NCBI GenBank assembly: GCA_002320385.1
Contig: DCKN01000076.1
Coordinates: 1 to 20,361, forward strand
Source: Proteobacteria bacterium UBA1673
Lineage (GTDB): Bacteria > Pseudomonadota > Gammaproteobacteria > Comchoanobacterales > Comchoanobacteraceae
Direction of reading: 5' to 3'
DNA length: 20,361 bases
Each line of letters starts with the position of its first letter. The stretch's first letter is position 1. Of this stretch, positions 8,491 to 15,242 are shown piece by piece. The position numbers and the translations under genes were made by a program. Below the pieces are notes generated by a model. It ran no database searches. It was not told the origin of the DNA and saw nothing but the letters and a program-made list of their open reading frames with translations.

Positions 8491-8525
8491 TGATACCTCC
8501 GCTCGTGCATAGATCGGAGGTATCA
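8491..8525 (-). terminator. Perfect 11-bp hairpin between yccA and serS
   Basis: TGATACCTCCG (8491–8501) and CGGAGGTATCA (8515–8525) form an uninterrupted 11-bp stem with a 13-nt loop. On the minus strand it starts 12 nt after the yccA-like stop and ends about 77 nt before the serS start. No T-run follows directly, so it is either a weak or Rho-assisted terminator of yccA or a leader element of serS. Confidence 0.5.
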
Positions 8526-8536
8526 GTGATGTTTGC

Positions 8537-9214
8537 CTAGTCGCGACGACCGTTTAACATCATGAATAATTGAAGCAGGTATAGAAAGAGGTTATAGATG
8601 GCAAGAAATAATGATACCGTTGCGATGATGTAGTTGCGCTCGCCACCGTGAATAATCTCACTGGTGTGATACATGATTAGCCCAGAGAATACCAGTATAA
8701 ACAGTGCCGTGATCATCAAGTGCATGATCGGGTAGCCTAAAAAGAAGTTTAGTAAGCTTAGACAAATGCCTGCGAATAAGCCAATGAACAACATGCCGCC
8801 AAGATACGTAAAATCTTGTCTCGTGGTCAGCACATAGGCCGATAGTGCAAGAAAGATGGTGCCCGTACACGCCATTGTTGTCATCAATATCTGTGTACCA
8901 TTTACGTAGCCATGTAAAACAAGGCTCAAGATTGGACCTAGTGTGTAGCCCATAAATCCAGTGAATAAAAATGTGAACAAAATGCCATAACCGTTATTGG
9001 CGTTGATGTTTACGCAGTAGAGTAGGCCGTACATGCCGATGAACGTTAACAATAAACCAGGATGCGCTCTGGTGACTACTGACGCGAATGCTGCAAGTGA
9101 AGCAATGACTAATGATAGCCCCAGTAAGCAATAGGTGTTTCGTAGTACCTCGTGTTCAGCGATGATGCTGCGGCTGCGAACTTTGCCATGCGCAGTTGAC
9201 TGTAATCTTGGCAT
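8537..9214 (-). CDS. yccA: Bax inhibitor-1/YccA family inner-membrane protein
   Basis: Seven-span membrane protein of the BI-1 family. E. coli YccA is a substrate and modulator of the FtsH protease with HflKC, protecting SecY. Recognition rests on the N-terminal L-R-N-T-Y with preceding His-containing leader, G-F-M-G-Y-T-L-G-P-I, R-Q-D-F-T-Y-L-G-G-M-L-F and the C-terminal I-I-H-G-G-E-R-N-Y-I signature (about 187–196). The size of 225 residues matches the family. The YccA subfamily is favoured by the N-terminus. The two acidic residues forming the pH-sensing pair in YetJ-type BI-1 proteins are replaced here: His183 in the Y-x-T-S segment and Ala205 in the L-x-I-Y segment. The ATG at 9214 has AAGGAAAT about 7 nt upstream. 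The gene is monocistronic, with its own promoter and a hairpin after the stop. Confidence 0.9.
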   Translation of the reverse strand: MPRLQSTAHGKVRSRSIIAEHEVLRNTYCLLGLSLVIASLAAFASVVTRAHPGLLLTFIGMYGLLYCVNINANNGYGILFTFLFTGFMGYTLGPILSLVLHGYVNGTQILMTTMACTGTIFLALSAYVLTTRQDFTYLGGMLFIGLFAGICLSLLNFFLGYPIMHLMITALFILVFSGLIMYHTSEIIHGGERNYIIATVSLFLAIYNLFLYLLQLFMMLNGRRD

Positions 9215-9506
9215 AAAACATTTCCTTACGTAAATATCACTAAACTAGCATACCTGTACCACGCTGTCTAGTCCAAGCGCCTGAAAAGAAGTGATTTACG
9301 TGCAACTGTATCCAGATCATTTTTAGCTTACTGGACCATTCTATGCCTTTTGTTGCTTGTTACTGCTTTTTATTACGCGCTGGTCCACCATTTATCTGTT
9401 TGCTTGCTTGAATAGGGCATGTTTTAACTATTTACTTGACGTTTCGCTTAACTGATGGCTTGATGCCATGGATTAATCAACGTATTTTGCTCATTCATGC
9501 TTCAGG
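9215..9506. other. Non-coding gap between yccA and membrane protein A
   Basis: It holds the yccA promoter at 9247–9276, a distant inverted repeat TGGACCA/TGGTCCA (9332–9338 and 9381–9387) and a small hairpin ATGGC-TTGAT-GCCAT (9455–9469) that might end transcription from the gene for protein A. I see no gene. Confidence 0.5.
9247..9276 (-). promoter_or_regulatory. Probable promoter of yccA
   Basis: Minus strand: TTGGAC (9276–9271), 18-nt spacer, TATGCT (9252–9247), placed about 33 nt before the ATG at 9214. A moderate match to the sigma-70 consensus. Confidence 0.4.
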
Positions 9507-10451
9507 TTATTTTTCTGTGTCATCAGAATTTTCTTTGCAAGGCAAGCTGGTTGCTTTATGATTTTCATACATAACGGCATTGATCGCTAAGCTGAATGGC
9601 GCGACGATGAGTATTGGTCCCGCTAAATAGATTAGATTCATGAGATTTTCTGTGGCCGTCGGTGCAGCCAAGGGATACGTCCACCACCATAACTTAAGTA
9701 GCGGCATATCCGAAAAAATGATTAGCGTTGAAAAAACGTATCCACATAGACATCTTAGCAAGAGTGTTTTGATCATGCCTGCTCTTCGGCTTATTTTATA
9801 TGCTTCTTTATACAACGTAAGACCGCCTAAATTTTGCTCAGCGATTAAGTAATACCCATAGTAACTGATAGACGTTATCCATAAGCAAGGAATCCATAAG
9901 ATCATGATGATGCCCATTGCTATTAATTTGATTGTCAGTATCTCTGTCGCGGAAATCCTCGGAACTGCAAATCCCATACCCGCAATAAAAAGAATTCCAA
10001 ATGTGACGTTCGCGATCAAGTAGGGGACCAGTAATTCAAAAACCATCAGTGGGATAGCGTTCACCCATCGATATTGCTTTAATCCATGCGTGCAGGCATC
10101 AATCAAACTAGCTTTTTGGCCGCGCAACGTTTGTTGTAAATAACGACTCTGCCCGACCAGTTGTATGCTGCTTAATATAATCAAAGCTATGATACCGAGT
10201 TTGTGCGTCAATTGCCCATTACAAAAATCAAACAATATGTCTCTCATGATAAGTAACCCATTGACAAAGGGGGGGCGGAAGGGGCCGAACTTGTCGATCG
10301 TATAGGATGATTGACTTTGAGCCATGCTGATCAAATAACCGGCAAGCCACATGATTACAGTGTAACGGATGACGTCGACTATGATTCTAAAGTAGTTCTT
10401 TTTTGTCATTTTGAATGCTTGGGCAATCAGGTTGCTGTATGATTGTGTCAT
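9507..10451 (-). CDS. Polytopic inner-membrane protein, paralogue A
   Basis: A 314-residue protein with about six membrane regions (roughly 24–43, 84–100, 131–160, 172–200, 228–247 and 270–292). It is paralogous to the protein encoded at 17664–18581: the first 130 residues align without a gap, and residues 99–130 (V-G-Q-S-R … R-G-Q … T-H-G … Q-Y-R-W-V) match at 21 of 32 positions by my count. A second conserved block surrounds residues 202–231, and both proteins end in an A-P-F … A-x-N … Y-E-x-H region. That last pattern recalls bacterial YciC/DUF975-type membrane proteins, but I would not assign the family. Start: AAAGGAAA lies 6 nt before the ATG, with a strong promoter at 10474–10502. A run of seven C on the coding strand (10269–10275) falls in a Pro-rich loop that paralogue A' does not share. 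Function unknown. Confidence 0.8.
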   Translation of the reverse strand: MTQSYSNLIAQAFKMTKKNYFRIIVDVIRYTVIMWLAGYLISMAQSQSSYTIDKFGPFRPPFVNGLLIMRDILFDFCNGQLTHKLGIIALIILSSIQLVGQSRYLQQTLRGQKASLIDACTHGLKQYRWVNAIPLMVFELLVPYLIANVTFGILFIAGMGFAVPRISATEILTIKLIAMGIIMILWIPCLWITSISYYGYYLIAEQNLGGLTLYKEAYKISRRAGMIKTLLLRCLCGYVFSTLIIFSDMPLLKLWWWTYPLAAPTATENLMNLIYLAGPILIVAPFSLAINAVMYENHKATSLPCKENSDDTEK

Positions 10452-10473
10452 GATTTTCCTTTTTTATTGTTAT

Positions 10474-10502
10474 ATTGTATCATTTCATGGATTGAAATGC
10501 AA
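10474..10502 (-). promoter_or_regulatory. Extended -10 promoter of paralogue A
   Basis: Minus strand: TTGCAT (10502–10497), 17-nt spacer ending in TGA, TACAAT (10479–10474). It closely resembles the promoter of paralogue A' (17608–17636): by hand, about 24 of 34 positions match in this block. The predicted start leaves a leader of about 20 nt with AAAGGAAA. Confidence 0.6.
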
Positions 10503-10579
10503 CTATTTACCACAATGATTGATCCCAGTTGCTACACCAACAGTATGTATTGATGTCCCAGCATATCTGACGGTGTCAT

Positions 10580-11386
10580 TTACTTTGTCTTATTTGAGTA
10601 TTTTGACCACGTATCATGTCTGTCATCTGCGGAAAGGCTTGTTGTTGACTCATGGGTATGCATGCTTGCCACAGGATCGGTAAATAGCCCTATATAATCG
10701 CTGTCTGATAAGCAATCATCATCGCTTTCATCCACTGTACCGTCTTGCCAATGATGCGCTACTTCTACATCGCATAAAAATGGATCATCAACATGCTGGG
10801 CCATCATTTGATCGACAGCTCGCCAACCTAGCTGGTCAAAATCAATCTGTGTTTTCTTGTCGTCATTGTTTGTTGAATATGGATGTTCATCTTTGGCTTC
10901 ATTTGCCATCATCATGATTTGATAGGTTGTCTGTTGACTGTTGTCACCAATTGTTTGTGATGATACCGGTGGAGGATATTGACCATTGCTTTTTTCTTTG
11001 CCTTGAGAACGTCTCTGGGGTAGATTCATTGGTAATTCTTTGAGTGCTCCTTTTGTGTTTACAATCGTATGGCGTTGTGCTGATTGACAGATGTGTTTGT
11101 GTTGTAGTACCGACAATTGTCCATGATCGACGATGTATATTTGGCTTGAAAGATGTCTTATGAATACCATTAGCTTTGTGGTGCTGATTTTTTGGCTTAG
11201 TGTGCACACCACGCCTGATGTAAGTACTGCAGCAATATTTGCTAGTGTTTGCTTGCTATACCCGAGTGTAATATCGCATACATCGCCGGCATTGAGCATG
11301 CTGGCCATAAATGTGATGCATTCTCGGTCAAGACTTGGGCTTATTTCTGTGGGCGCATGTAAGTCAATACTATTTTCTGAATCCAT
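10580..11386 (-). CDS. Soluble hypothetical protein with acidic low-complexity tail
   Basis: I do not recognise this 268-residue protein. Residues about 20–110 could be a small folded domain with alternating hydrophobic stretches (around 25–32, 48–64 and 72–88). The remainder is polar, rich in Gln, Ser, Asp and His, with an acidic block near 215–230 (D-E-S-D-D-D), and looks disordered. There is no signal peptide or membrane segment. The ATG at 11386 has no clear ribosome site. A weak promoter (TTGCGA-N17-AATATT with TGC before the -10) is visible at 11410–11438 on the minus strand. The composition and genomic position (accessory region, next to a membrane protein duplicate) would suit a secreted or host-directed protein, but nothing proves it. 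It remains open across 807 nt with no second long frame, which supports real coding. Confidence 0.65.
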   Translation of the reverse strand: MDSENSIDLHAPTEISPSLDRECITFMASMLNAGDVCDITLGYSKQTLANIAAVLTSGVVCTLSQKISTTKLMVFIRHLSSQIYIVDHGQLSVLQHKHICQSAQRHTIVNTKGALKELPMNLPQRRSQGKEKSNGQYPPPVSSQTIGDNSQQTTYQIMMMANEAKDEHPYSTNNDDKKTQIDFDQLGWRAVDQMMAQHVDDPFLCDVEVAHHWQDGTVDESDDDCLSDSDYIGLFTDPVASMHTHESTTSLSADDRHDTWSKYSNKTK

Positions 11387-11635
11387 TGGCTTTATTTTTT
11401 CTATTTTTCAATATTGCACAAACGATGACTAATCGCAAACGTTGTATGCTGAATCCCGTTGGTGTTTCGTTTTCTGCCTTGTGAGATGATATCTTTGGTT
11501 TACTTATCTTGCAACGTTAACCTGTTTCACCTCAATTGCTACTGGCACCATATGGAGATAGGGCAGTGCCACGAGGTTGAGTATAGGACTAACCAGAAGC
11601 ATTAAAGACAGTATTCTAGTGATTTAGCCAATAAC

Positions 11636-11673
11636 AAAAAAGCGCCAAATATGTTCAAGCTGCAGCTTTTTTT
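11636..11673. terminator. Terminator-like inverted repeat with A and T tracts
   Basis: AAAAAAGC (11636–11643) can pair with GCTTTTTT at 11665–11672, and the palindrome AAGCTGCAGCTT (11657–11668) runs into seven T on the plus strand and six T on the minus strand. This is the layout of a bidirectional Rho-independent terminator, though the G+C stem is short. No annotated gene ends next to it, hinting at an unseen short transcript. Confidence 0.35.
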
Positions 11674-11695
11674 ACCAACAACATGGAGAATATCT

Positions 11696-11735
11696 GCATA
11701 ACCGTTATGCATTTTTCTACTATGAATATGCATAT
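11696..11735. repeat. Cluster of short palindromes
   Basis: GCATAAC-C-GTTATGC (11696–11710) is a perfect 7-bp inverted repeat around one base, and ATATGCATAT (11726–11735) is a 10-bp palindrome. ATGCAT occurs in both neighbourhoods. They could be operator sites or the stem-loops of an RNA; no gene start lies close by. Confidence 0.3.
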
Positions 11736-11939
11736 GGCGTTCATCTTGAGAAACCTGGTATGTTGCTTGGTTGATGGTCTATGGTCATAGTTTGGGTTTG
11801 GTCAAAGTCCTAACTTTCCAAGCTACACTGACGAATAGGAGACGACTGTACGTTAAAGCGAGTGTCCAAGCCAGCGATATAATGGTTTGGTAAACACAAA
11901 CTGACAATCACGTTGATACTTTGGTTGTCTATGGATTTC

Positions 11940-11968
11940 TTGACTTAAAAGAAAGATTAATGTAGATT
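11940..11968 (+). promoter_or_regulatory. Promoter of the rhodanese–grxC unit
   Basis: TTGACT (11940–11945), 17-nt spacer, TAGATT (11963–11968); the predicted start is about 20 nt before the ATG at 11995. Good -35 and spacing, moderate -10. Confidence 0.5.
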
Positions 11969-11994
11969 ATTCAACTCAGTTTCGGCGAAAAATT

Positions 11995-12420
11995 ATGGAT
12001 CCTATTATTCAATTCATCAGTGAACAGAGCATTTTGATTTCAGCAATCATTGTTGTGGTAGCACTCATCATCCAGGAAATTCTTGCAGACAAAAAAGGGG
12101 CTGAATCAGAGCTAACAGCTGAAGAATCAGCTGTGATGTGCTTTAAGGGGGCGAAGTTAATTGATATTCGCGACAAAGAGGACTATCGAACGCTCCACGC
12201 AGACACCGCAATATGGTCAAATCCGACGCAATTAGAGATGCACCCAGAAAAAAATCTAAAATCAGATAAAACCTATATTTTTTATTGTAGTGACGGCGTG
12301 AAATCAGGGGAGCTTGCCAATCTGCTTCGTCGTAAGAGCGGCTATAAAACTTTTTTTATCGCGCAAGGCTTTCCTGCATGGACGGCTGCAGATCTTAAAA
12401 CCAAAAGCGGAGGCTCTTAA
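11995..12420 (+). CDS. yibN: Membrane-anchored rhodanese-like sulfurtransferase (YibN-like)
   Basis: A single membrane anchor (about residues 11–30) is followed by one rhodanese domain of about 100 residues. The L-I-D-I-R-D motif (55–60) and the active-site loop starting at Cys98 (C-S-D-G-V-K-S) are present, and the family-typical G-F-P-A-W closes the domain (125–129). Such proteins carry a persulfide on the loop cysteine; the physiological acceptor of YibN is not settled, and a role near protein export or redox has been proposed from its conserved neighbourhood. Its TAA stop overlaps the grxC ATG by one base (TAATG), so the two genes are translationally coupled. In E. coli the order is also yibN–grxC–secB. 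The family's usual H-I-P-G-A motif is altered (H-A-D-T-A, about 68–72), so substrate handling may differ. A ribosome site is weak at best. Confidence 0.88.
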   Translation: MDPIIQFISEQSILISAIIVVVALIIQEILADKKGAESELTAEESAVMCFKGAKLIDIRDKEDYRTLHADTAIWSNPTQLEMHPEKNLKSDKTYIFYCSDGVKSGELANLLRRKSGYKTFFIAQGFPAWTAADLKTKSGGS

Positions 12421-12659
12421 TGACTACGACTGTATACACAAAAAACTTTTGCCCCTATTGTGACATGGCAAAACAACTGTTAACCGAAAAAGGCGTTGAA
12501 TACAAAGAAATCAATATTAGCCATAGCACTAATCCTGATGCTGTCTTGAAAGAAATACAATCTTTCACTAGCCAGAAGACGTTTCCTCAGATCATATTGG
12601 ATGGAAATTATGTTGGGGGCTACACAGATTTAAGAGATCATTATTATAAGACAGACTAA
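12420..12659 (+). CDS. grxC: Glutaredoxin 3
   Basis: Small cytosolic thiol-disulfide oxidoreductase using glutathione to reduce protein disulfides and mixed disulfides. The dithiol active site C-P-Y-C is at residues 11–14. The cis-Pro region reads T-F-P-Q-I (Phe where Val is common), and the glutathione-binding G-G-Y-T-D-L follows. The 79-residue length is close to E. coli Grx3 (83). Start: the ATG overlaps the stop of the rhodanese gene by one base, implying coupled translation. secB follows after 85 nt with its own possible promoter. The thioredoxin-fold landmarks are complete, so it is expected to be active. Confidence 0.95.
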   Translation: MTTTVYTKNFCPYCDMAKQLLTEKGVEYKEINISHSTNPDAVLKEIQSFTSQKTFPQIILDGNYVGGYTDLRDHYYKTD

Positions 12660-12683
12660 TCCATGATTATTTGGCTCATGGTG

Positions 12684-12712
12684 TTGCCAATACGTCTAAG
12701 GTAAGGTTAAAT
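12684..12712 (+). promoter_or_regulatory. Possible internal promoter of secB
   Basis: TTGCCA (12684–12689), 17-nt spacer, TTAAAT (12707–12712), with start about 25–30 nt before the secB ATG. A short inverted repeat CCATGA/TCATGG (12661–12666 and 12676–12681) lies just upstream. secB may thus be transcribed both from here and by read-through from grxC. Confidence 0.4.
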
Positions 12713-12744
12713 GGTCTTGCTAAACAAATTTAGGAGTTACTACA

Positions 12745-13212
12745 ATGGCAAAAACCGATAAGAAATCGACATCTGCGGAGCAATCAAATCAGCGCGCATT
12801 TGTGATCAAGCAATTATTCATTAAGCAAAACTCGTTAAAAGTTGATCAACCGGCGTTTCAACTGACTGAAGAGTGGAATCCTGAGGCAAATATGAATCTG
12901 GATGTTCGTACTGAAGCGATCGAGAATAATCATCACGTTGTTGATTTAGATCTCAAAATTGATGTTAAGATTGGTAAAAAAGACATCTTCACCATCGAAC
13001 TTGTCCAATCAGGTATTTTTGAAGTTTCTGGTTACACAGACGAGCAAAATGACCAATTGCTCAATAGCTTCTGTCCAAATATTTTATTCCCTTACGCCAG
13101 ACAGTTGATCTCACAGTTGACCAATCAAGCTGGATTCCCACCGCTTATCGTTGCGCCTGTTGATTTTGATGGTCGCTACCAACAACTTAAGGCTGCACAA
13201 GCTGCCCAGTAG
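12745..13212 (+). CDS. secB: Protein-export chaperone SecB
   Basis: Tetrameric cytosolic chaperone that keeps preproteins unfolded and hands them to SecA. The 155 residues equal the usual length. The C-terminal block C-P-N-I-L-F-P-Y-A-R (about 111–120), then Q-A-G-F-P-P-L (about 128–134) and A-P-V-D-F (about 137–141), is nearly invariant in the family; V-D-L-D-L-K-I-D-V is the exposed acidic strand that contacts SecA. The start ATG has AGGAG 9 nt upstream. The gene ends in an almost perfect Rho-independent terminator (13221–13250). gpsA, which follows secB in E. coli, is absent here and a transporter gene takes its place, so the terminator marks the edge of the conserved block. Confidence 0.97.
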   Translation: MAKTDKKSTSAEQSNQRAFVIKQLFIKQNSLKVDQPAFQLTEEWNPEANMNLDVRTEAIENNHHVVDLDLKIDVKIGKKDIFTIELVQSGIFEVSGYTDEQNDQLLNSFCPNILFPYARQLISQLTNQAGFPPLIVAPVDFDGRYQQLKAAQAAQ

Positions 13213-13220
13213 TTATCACG

Positions 13221-13250
13221 ATAGAGGCGGCCAACCGCCTCTATTTGTTT
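13221..13250 (+). terminator. Rho-independent terminator of secB
   Basis: ATAGAGGCGG (13221–13230) and CCGCCTCTAT (13235–13244) form a perfect 10-bp stem with a CCAA loop, followed by TTGTTT. It starts 8 nt after the secB stop. A second hairpin, CACAGT-CGCC-ACTGTG then GTTTT (13272–13291), may act as a back-up. Confidence 0.88.
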
Positions 13251-13458
13251 CAACCATTTACACTATTGCATCACAGTCGCCACTGTGGTTTTCCATGTTA
13301 CGTATCAACTGATTGTCCTTATTAAGGCTGCATGCATGTTATGTTTGCATCATGCGCGACTATTCTAAATTATACTTTCTTCTACATTGTACTTTGAGTC
13401 GACTCGGTGCTACAGTTAAATCAAAGCTGATTGTATCTTACTAACAGAGGTCTAAGCC

Positions 13459-14697
13459 ATGCAGCATACGCAAGCACGTGTTATTTTAAGTACGAGTTAT
13501 TATGTTTTTTTCACGCTGGTGATCATGGAGTCGCTGCGGATGATTAATTCTGTTGGTGCTTACGGCGTGTTGGAAGCCATGGCCAATGATTTAGGCATTG
13601 GAATCGATCGAGCACAGATGGTCATGATAGCGCCTTTTTTGTTCGGTTTGGTTCTTGGTCAACTCTTTTCCGGTATGTTGTCAGATCGATTCGGACGCAT
13701 GACGCTGTTTATTCTGTTTCTCAATATCTACGCAATTGCCTCACTTTTATGTTTCATTTTCAAAGATAAAACATTTTTTATGTGGTTTCGATTGATGACA
13801 GGTTTTACTGGCGCTATCAGTGAACTGACTGTACGAGCTATTTTGGCAGACTACTGTGATCTAAAATTAAGTGCGAGGCTATTTTCTCGAATATGTGGTC
13901 TTTCTGCGATCATTATTGGGCTATCTCCGTTATTGATGAACCATCTCTCTCAGTTGCTTGGATGGCGATCGTTTTTTGTCTTCAATGCTATTGTCTGCTG
14001 TACTGTGTCAGCGCTCGCACTGTATCTCGTGAAAACCTTCGATAATAAAATCAATAAGCAAGCGCTGACTGGTCGTTATCTGCTGTGTAATTTTAACTAT
14101 ACGCTTGTGTCAGGTACCTACCTCATGTTGTGTGGATTTTTTGTGCTTTCTGCCATTATTATGCAGTTTTCCTTTGCGCTTTTACCGATGATGGTGATCA
14201 ATTATTTTAAGTTATCTTCAACGACATTGTCGCTGATAGTAGGAATATTGAGTGGTCTGGTCTTTTGGGCATCCGCGCAAACCAATAGTTGGCTTGTAAC
14301 GCGCTATTCTATGCTGTCAATTATTCGTCTTGCATTTATCATTACTTGGGTATGTTCTGTGCTGCATCCTGCTTTGTTTATCCTCAATGATGATTATCTG
14401 AAGTTGGTGCTATTTTTGGCTGATTTTTTTATTGGTATATTTGCGGAGAATATTATTTTTATTAATTTATTTATGCTAGCCACCCAAAGCGCTGACAAGC
14501 GCGTAGGTAACGGCTTTGTGACCTCATTGACGATTGCTCTTTTCACTCTGGGGATGGTTTTTTCATCAACGCTTGGTGCTTTTGTTGGCATTAAGCAGGT
14601 GTCTATTGCATACGCCCTCTATGCTTTGTTTGTAACGTTGTGTTTGGCTTTGTACTTAGTTGCCATACCCAACTTGCGCGAGCGATTAGGCATGTAA
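13459..14697 (+). CDS. MFS transporter, Bcr/CflA-like, paralogue B
   Basis: A 412-residue transporter with about 12 membrane segments. The loop after the second segment carries the MFS motif A core S-D-R-F-G-R (75–80), preceded by F-L-F-G-L-V-L-G-Q as in Bcr/CflA drug exporters; the G-W-R-S-F-F segment after the fifth or sixth span also fits. The D-x-Y-L-P-A motif in span 1 of drug-exporting Bcr proteins is replaced by an I-N-S-x-G-x-Y-G pattern, so the substrate is probably not the classic bicyclomycin type. Paralogue B' (15243–16496) matches 49 of the first 80 residues without a gap by my count. The ATG at 13459 has AGAGG 9 nt upstream. It follows the secB terminator and is separately transcribed, although I found no convincing promoter. 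Substrate unknown; it could import or export a metabolite. Confidence 0.88.
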   Translation: MQHTQARVILSTSYYVFFTLVIMESLRMINSVGAYGVLEAMANDLGIGIDRAQMVMIAPFLFGLVLGQLFSGMLSDRFGRMTLFILFLNIYAIASLLCFIFKDKTFFMWFRLMTGFTGAISELTVRAILADYCDLKLSARLFSRICGLSAIIIGLSPLLMNHLSQLLGWRSFFVFNAIVCCTVSALALYLVKTFDNKINKQALTGRYLLCNFNYTLVSGTYLMLCGFFVLSAIIMQFSFALLPMMVINYFKLSSTTLSLIVGILSGLVFWASAQTNSWLVTRYSMLSIIRLAFIITWVCSVLHPALFILNDDYLKLVLFLADFFIGIFAENIIFINLFMLATQSADKRVGNGFVTSLTIALFTLGMVFSSTLGAFVGIKQVSIAYALYALFVTLCLALYLVAIPNLRERLGM

Positions 14698-14764
14698 AAG
14701 ACTTCTATGGGATAATCTCCCCGCGAAGACTTAACGTAAGGTATTGTAAATATTCATAAATATA

Positions 14765-14793
14765 TTGACATATTGCTGTTTCGCGTCTATATA
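14765..14793 (+). promoter_or_regulatory. Near-consensus promoter of the small cysteine-rich gene
   Basis: TTGACA (14765–14770, perfect -35), 17-nt spacer, TATATA (14788–14793). The predicted start at about 14800 leaves only about 8 nt before the ATG at 14808, but about 20 nt before the ATG at 14820. Among the best promoters in the window. Confidence 0.7.
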
Positions 14794-14819
14794 CCTGATA
14801 AGCTTGAATGGAAAAATTT

Positions 14820-15110
14820 ATGAGATTATCACATTACTTTTATACCTTGTTACTGTTAACGATTACCCCTTTTTCTGCTTTAGGAGAACGTACATCGGAT
14901 TACAGTAATGAATCAAAGCAGGTTTATGATAAATGCCACGTGCGACAGTTTGAACAATTCAGAGAATTTTGTGTCGACAGGCATAGCGAAAAGGTTTGTA
15001 AGCAGGCTTGCAAAGACAACGAGGTTAATGGAGCGGACTCAAAATCTTGTCATAACGATTGCATTGATGCTGTAAAAAAATACTATGCTGAGCATGAGAA
15101 GAAAAAATAA
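14820..15110 (+). CDS. Small secreted six-cysteine protein with twin CX3C motif
   Basis: Unrecognised 96-residue protein. Residues 1–22 are a Sec-type signal peptide: Arg, a Leu/Thr-rich core, then S-A-L-G with cleavage likely after Ala or Gly. The mature part is charged, probably helical, and has exactly six cysteines (39, 51, 60, 64, 77, 81). The last four form CX3C-X12-CX3C. That spacing is the disulfide helical-hairpin signature of mitochondrial small Tim chaperones and related coiled-coil-helix proteins; relationship is not implied, only a similar fold. The C-terminus is lysine-rich. Start: the frame also has an ATG at 14808, but it lies about 8 nt after the predicted transcription start with no ribosome site, whereas 14820 has GGAAAAA upstream and gives a typical signal peptide. 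The gene stands alone at the mirror axis of the duplicated transporter genes. Function unknown; periplasmic or exported. Confidence 0.75.
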   Translation: MRLSHYFYTLLLLTITPFSALGERTSDYSNESKQVYDKCHVRQFEQFREFCVDRHSEKVCKQACKDNEVNGADSKSCHNDCIDAVKKYYAEHEKKK

Positions 15111-15242
15111 TTAGCCGTATGATTCATCCACACTTATACCTTGCTTGTCTTTATCAAAGATCTTGAATTACAAGTGAGATTATAATCATTACAACCGCGC
15201 CTATTAATTGATGACAATCGTGAACTCTGTTGCTGCTATGGC

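Larger units (their letters stand above)
11387..11994. other. 608-bp intergenic region without a recognisable gene
   Basis: No open frame of useful length and no tRNA or known RNA is recognisable. It contains a weak promoter for the minus-strand gene (11410–11438), a two-arm structure CTCAA … TGGCAC (17-nt loop) GTGCCA … TTGAG within about 11530–11585, an A/T-tract terminator-like palindrome (11636–11673), a cluster of ATGCAT-containing palindromes (11696–11735) and the yibN-like promoter at 11940–11968. It may hold a small RNA or the remains of a lost gene. Confidence 0.5.

Noticed and set aside
9332..9387. Inverted repeat TGGACCA/TGGTCCA as a possible mobile-element end pair.
   Set aside because: The arms are only 7 bp and enclose 42 bp with no gene or target duplication.
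11600..11994. Short minus-strand open runs (around 40–50 codons, some reminiscent of IS630-type transposase fragments such as Q-D-E-R and N-I-F-G-A).
   Set aside because: They are broken by stops, in different frames, have no terminal repeats, and the similarity is too short to separate from chance.
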